23,635 nt of DNA from positions 1 through 23,635 of the forward strand of contig MPUH01001116.1 in NCBI GenBank assembly GCA_001970955.1, in the 5' to 3' direction. The notes beneath the pieces are model-generated. The model saw only the letters and a program-made list of their open reading frames with translations, searched no databases and was not told the DNA's origin. The number at the start of each line of letters is the position of its first letter. The first letter of the stretch is position 1. Origin of the DNA: Stentor coeruleus (taxonomy: Eukaryota > Ciliophora > Heterotrichea > Heterotrichida > Stentoridae). Positions 19,205 to 23,635 of this stretch are shown here, piece by piece. Both the position numbers and the translations under genes were made by a program.

Positions 19205-19542
19205 ATATATTAGGTTTTAAAAGGTAAATTTTATTGTATAAGGAAATCATTGTTGATTTTATTTATTATAAATGCGATTATGCTAAATTTTTGTAGGTTA
19301 AAATAATGAAAATTTTATACTAGCATTGCAAAACTTTACTTAATTTCTAAGATTTATGGTTTTTTTTATAACATAAACTACAAAAATAATATTTTATAAA
19401 ATTGCCTCTGTTTCATAATAAGATTTATTATAAACTAAATCTGAATTCCACACCTAACTTAAAAATAACCTATAAAATAACCCCATTTCCACCATATCAT
19501 AACCATTTACATCCTAAAAAATCATAACAAAAAAAAATTACT
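19205..19542. other. Short intergenic region
   Basis: About 340 bp between WDR7-like (-) and IFT52 (-), G-rich near the WDR7 start and C-rich near the IFT52 stop. No gene, repeat or RNA was seen. Confidence 0.5.
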
Positions 19543-20877
19543 CTAAATCTGCTTCTTAAATTTAACCAGCTCAACCAAAATCTTATGCAAAATAGCTTTA
19601 GCATCATTTTCTCCCCCATACCCAAACTTAAGTCTTTCAATCTGCTGAGTAACTCCAAGTATATCCCCACATTCTCTTATATAACATTCCACATCTTCAT
19701 CAGTGTATTTATTAGTCAATTGGTCAAGTCTAATTTTTTCACTAGCGAATTCTTCATCCAAGTCAAACATTTCCAAATTCGGTAACTGAGGCTCCTTTAA
19801 ATTAGGTGGGAAAACCGCAGGCATCAAACTTGGTAATGGTGTTTCAAATTGTGGAGGTATTAAGGTCAAAGCATCTTGTTTAACCCCCATTTGTGAGTAG
19901 AATTTAACAGCTTCTGGGACTAAATCAGTGTCAAACTTAAACATATCCGTATTAAAAAGGCTTCTAAAATTACTTGCCATATCCTCAGAAGTTTGCAAAC
20001 AAGATTTTAACTGTTCAGACATAGTCCCAATATCAGGTATCACAGTATATTCTTGTAAATCATTATCTTCTTCAAGGCCTAAATCCAAATCTGCATCATT
20101 TGTCAAAAGCCATTTAAAAAGTATACTTTGGAGTTTTGTATTTTTTTCTCTATCAATAAAATCATCACAAAACATCAAATAAGACCCAATAGCCATCAGC
20201 CTACCCTTTCTAGCTTTTGATGTAAAAATAGTTCCTATAGGACGATTTAAAGGATAAGATAATGACCCACTTGATAACAAAGGTATCCCTGGTTTTTGAA
20301 TATTTAAACTACAACCATAAGGATAAATAAACTGAAGCCCTCCATGTTCATCAGAAAAGTCCACAACATCATCTTTCAACAAATGAGACACAAGATTCGA
20401 TTTTTCTGTAGTTTTTTTCGATTTCCCTCTGGCTATATTTGAAATTTCTTTATTTATAATCCCATTTGTAATACAACATTCTTTTGGATGAAAGTATTTC
20501 CTATTAAAACTTTCTAATCACTGAATCATTATTCGCAAATATCTCAAACTGTTCTAAAAGGTAATTGAGATTTGTTTTTAGCTTACTTTCTCACCTTCTG
20601 ATAGCATAACAAGAATATTATCCCCACCTTGTATATATAGTTTAAGAGTATCGAATTCTTCTTTGCTAAACATTTCTCTTGGTGCTGAGATTATAACAAG
20701 AACAGCATCACCAAGTCTTTCTAAAGTTATAGTATCTCTATTACTTGTGATTATAAATTTCTTATCACGTGAGAGGATTTCAACAAGTTTACTTAGTCCA
20801 GACTGTGGAGTTGCTGCTTCTTTTTTGCTGACATCAAAAATTATTGACCCTTTTTGAATATTTTCCTTGTTTGGCAT
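19543..20877 (-). CDS. IFT52: IFT52, intraflagellar transport complex B, with two compensating frame breaks
   Basis: The whole region encodes IFT52, a core IFT-B subunit needed to build cilia. The N-terminal GIFT domain includes IIFDVSKKE, SAPREMFSKEEFDTLKLYI and GGDNILVMLSEG. It continues with TNLNYLLEQFEIFANNDSV, KYFHPKECCITNGIINKEIS, LQFIYPYGCSLN, PLNRPIGTIF and KGRLMAIGSYLMFCDDFID, and ends with the C-terminal IFT46/IFT88-binding region. Total span about 444 codons, as in human IFT52 (437). The reading frame changes twice: a base appears missing near 20592-20594 (GGTGAG where GG(T)GGAG is expected) and one extra T lies in the run at 20506-20509 (TTTTAA). The 28 codons between are conserved in the -1/+2 frame, and the shifts cancel. 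No 15-16-nt intron explains either. Stop TAG. Sequencing or assembly error, or a real broken allele. Confidence 0.9.
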
Positions 20878-22040
20878 ATTTAAATTATCTTGGCTTCTTA
20901 TTTTTGATGCAGACTGAGTTTTTTCATATAAATTTCTTTGTATAGTTAATAGATGTTTAAGGTTTTATATAAGAGTAGATATTTTATGTTGATAAAATCT
21001 TAGGCTAAGAATATAGATTATTAGAGATAAAATGGAATTTTGGAATGATGTGAAGGCTTCTTTAAATATTATATGCAAACTAATGATATGATTAGGTTTG
21101 CAAAGATATTAAAAAAATATGTATTTAACTTCTCTTTGTGAATCTAGTGGGCCAAATATGCTTGGTAGAGTAATTTATTTGAAATATCAACTTGAAAGTC
21201 TTCAAACAATAATAATTTTATCTTTAATAAATAATTAGATAATTTGTATAATCTTTTATATATTTTCATATTTTTACCTTAAACTTCAATCTTTTTATTA
21301 GCACCTGAACTATTAATAATTTACAAAAATTATCAGCATCATAATTCAACAAATGCATAAATATCATTAAAATTGCTTCATATAGTATTTATATCTATAA
21401 ATTCTTATTTATTATTTCCTAAAGGTGTAATTCTATGGTACTTACAAGATATATTTTGTCTTAGGTTAGACTTTTCTATTTTCATCTTCACAAAATCTTT
21501 GTAACAAGCCAGTTTCTATTAAGCGTGAGTATATGCCTATAAATAATTATTTATCTTATATTTTTAAATTAAATTATCCTAGAATCAATAATATCCTAGA
21601 ATCAATAATATTTTAAATATCCCTAATGATTTGAATTTCAAAAACTCAAACTTGGCTTTCGCTTAAGGATTTATTCTTGTAATTTCAACATAAAATTGTT
21701 CCTCAATAATCTTGATAATTTATATATATATTCATGTTATTTCCAAAAAATATGGCAAATACTTTTATACTTAATAAAATCTCAAAGCTTATTACAATAT
21801 ACCAAATCATATTCCTAGTCTTTTATTAAGCATTATAGCCTAAAAGTTGTACCTAAACAACAACAAACTCTAAGAAGCAAAAATATTTCTCTTTTTTATC
21901 TTCACAAAAAATTTCTAAAAAATTGCATCAACATTTTTATAAACCCATCAGAATGCAAACTATAAACCAACTACATCAATCTCTAAGCATATATTAGGAT
22001 AACTTCATGTTCTAAATAAATCCAAAGTACTTATTATAAT
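20878..22040. other. Divergent intergenic region between IFT52 and the sugar transporter
   Basis: About 1.2 kb containing both promoters. G-rich to about 21200, C-rich from about 21270. It contains the 17-bp direct duplication at 21577-21610. No open frame with protein-like content or RNA gene was recognised. Confidence 0.5.
21577..21610. repeat. 17-bp perfect tandem duplication
   Basis: TCCTAGAATCAATAATA occurs twice back to back (21577-21593 and 21594-21610) in the 5' flank of the transporter gene; probably a slippage product. Confidence 0.9.
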
Positions 22041-23429
22041 ATGTTGCTCAATGACATTAAGAAATCTAAAGTTTGGAATTTAGCCCTACATATCGTCATT
22101 GGGAATTTCAACTTAAGTTATAGTTTAGGTGTTTTTAACACTTGTGCTGATAATGTTGCTACAACCCTCGACTGGGGAAGTAATAAAGATAACTTCATCG
22201 CTGCATTTAGTACAATGATTCCAGTTGGAGCTTTTTTTGGCTCTTTAACTGCTGGGTATTTATGTGAGAAATATGGAAGACGAGGATCTATGATGCTTAC
22301 AAGCTTAATTTTTACTCTTGGCTGCATTCTTTCTGCCATCCCCTTCACTGAAACTTTTGCAATAGGTCGATTTTTATGCGGAATTGGCTCAGGATTATAC
22401 ATGACTATATCTCCTATGTTCTTAAATGAAATCACCCCAGACTCAATGACATCTCAAATGGGCCCAATGCTTCAAATTTCTAACAGTGCATCTTTAATTT
22501 TTGCATATGCATTTGGACTAATGCTTCCAACATCAAACTATTCTTCAAGTAATCTTAATGATTTGTGAATATTCATGTTTCTTTTCCCTGGAGTTATTGC
22601 AATGTATCAAATAATCTATTTCTGGTTTTTCATGAAATATGATAGTCCAAAATGGTATTTAGACAATAATAAACTACAAGAAGCTAAAAATGCCCTTTTA
22701 CTTATATATACTGAACAAAGTTTGGATAAAGGTTTATCAAGATTTTCACAAGATGTCGAAATGCAAGCTGGGGAAAATATAGACAGCAAAAAATTACTAA
22801 CTTTCAAAGATATATTCAAAGATCGTAAATATAGAAAAATGTTAAGAATTGGGTTTATGCTTGGTATGTTACAACAACTCTCTGGGATTTGTGCTAATAT
22901 TTTCTACTCAACGGCTACATTTAAAAATATCGGAGGATCAACTTTTATGGCAAGAATATATACAGTTATTATGGGTGTTGTAAACTTTATTGCTGGGATT
23001 TTTACTATCCCTTTACTTAAAAAATTTGGTAGAAAAACCCTTATGTTGTCAGGTTCAGCATTTATAGCTATAGATTGTTTTATACTAGGTATTTTCTCTG
23101 GGATTATTGATGCATCTTTGATAATCCCATTATTATGTATTTACTTTTTTATGATAAATTTTTCTTATTCACTTGGAGCTACTTTATGGACTTATTTGGC
23201 TGAGGTGTGTGTTGATAAGATATTAACTGTAGCTGCTGCATCGAATTTATTTTTTACATGTGTCGTGACGATTTCATTTCCTTATGTTGCTAGTAGTCTT
23301 GGAGTTTCATTTGCCTTCTTTTTCTTTTCTGCATCGATGGCATTGACAGTTGGGTATTTCTATTGGGATTTAGTTGAGACTAAAGGCAAGACCAAGCCTG
23401 AGATTATGAATTTAGTATTGAATAAATAA
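22041..23429 (+). CDS. SLC2/sugar-porter family MFS transporter with an in-frame UGA (Trp)
   Basis: A 462-residue, 12-TM major facilitator of the sugar porter family, moving hexoses or related solutes across a membrane. Signatures in order: the loop 2-3 motif GYLCEKYGRRGS, the TM4-5 motif RFLCGIGSGLYMTISPMFLNE, DSPKWYL (the family's PESPR), QQLSGICANIFYSTATF in TM7, KKFGRKTLML and ETKGKTKPEI (family PETKG). Codon 176 is TGA (22566-22568), with both sides in the same frame and no gap in the homology. The residue sits just before TM6 (NDL-W-IFMFLFPGV), where the family has conserved Trp (WRxM). UGA = Trp therefore gives one intact gene; under the standard code it would be broken at the middle. 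Stop TAA. Divergent from IFT52. Confidence 0.93.
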
Positions 23430-23635
23430 GGTTAGGCTAGGCTATTGAATAAGTAAAAATGTACGGAGGAATAAAAAATTAAGAATATGAATATAAGATT
23501 AAGGGTTTGCTAAACTCTTTAGAAGAGAAGAAATATATATTCCACTTTTACTTGCGGTTAAAAGGAATAGGAGGGTTATTTTAAGCAGAAACTTTTAAAA
23601 AAAATTTCCACCTTTGAGGGAACTATCAATTAAAA
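23430..23635. other. 3' flank of the transporter gene
   Basis: About 200 bp, G-rich on the + strand, with no gene or terminator recognised. No telomeric repeat occurs at the window edge. Confidence 0.5.

Noticed and set aside
20578-20598. A small intron to explain the first frame change in IFT52
   Set aside because: No 15-16-nt GT...AG fits; the only GT...AG (33 nt) would delete the conserved TNLNYLL segment and give the wrong frame.
22041-22568. Reading the transporter as two separate genes or a pseudogene
   Set aside because: Both halves are in the same frame with uninterrupted family homology and all signature motifs intact; UGA = Trp is simpler.

Overview
The window looks like macronuclear DNA of a heterotrich ciliate, most likely Blepharisma or a close relative. 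Three things point there. (1) Thirteen gene models end in TAA or TAG. The only TGAs at or inside a conserved reading frame are one in the middle of a sugar transporter, exactly where the family has Trp, and one just after the processing Gly of Atg8, where read-through adds a short cleavable tail; this fits UGA = Trp, as reported for Blepharisma. (2) The one clear intron is 15 nt long (GTAAGATTTATGTAG), a size characteristic of heterotrichs. (3) The DNA is very AT-rich with short genes, close neighbours and an IFT gene (cilia). No telomere, transposase, tRNA, rRNA or CRISPR was recognised.

Layout, left to right: phosducin-like protein PDCL3/PhLP2 (+); an LRR protein with the 15-nt intron (+), converging 23 bp away on an acylated 'MGCC' protein with degenerate EF-hand-like segments (-); a UBA-like/RING-H2 ubiquitin ligase (-); a gene-poor stretch with a possible decayed gene and a 9-bp minisatellite; two small 'MGxC' acylated proteins (-) sharing a C-terminal motif; ribosomal protein eS4 (-) and Atg8 (+), divergent; two convergent 8-TM membrane proteins, the second with a C-terminal half-LIM zinc motif; a ubiquitin-like/zinc protein (-); a WDR7/Rabconnectin-3-beta-like WD protein (-); IFT52 (-), interrupted by two compensating one-base frame shifts; and an SLC2-type sugar transporter (+) divergent from IFT52.

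The genes are ordinary housekeeping, trafficking and cilium genes rather than an operon-like system: tubulin/actin folding (PDCL3), cilium assembly (IFT52), V-ATPase regulation (WDR7), autophagy (Atg8), ubiquitin signalling (RING, Ubl protein), translation (eS4) and sugar uptake (MFS).

The least expected signal is compositional. The + strand alternates between strongly C-rich/G-poor and strongly G-rich/C-poor domains of roughly 0.4-1.5 kb, extreme in intergenic DNA (for example 20 C to 1 G at 8521-8580 and 1 C to 33 G at 9481-9660). For most genes the sense strand is C-rich upstream and G-rich downstream.
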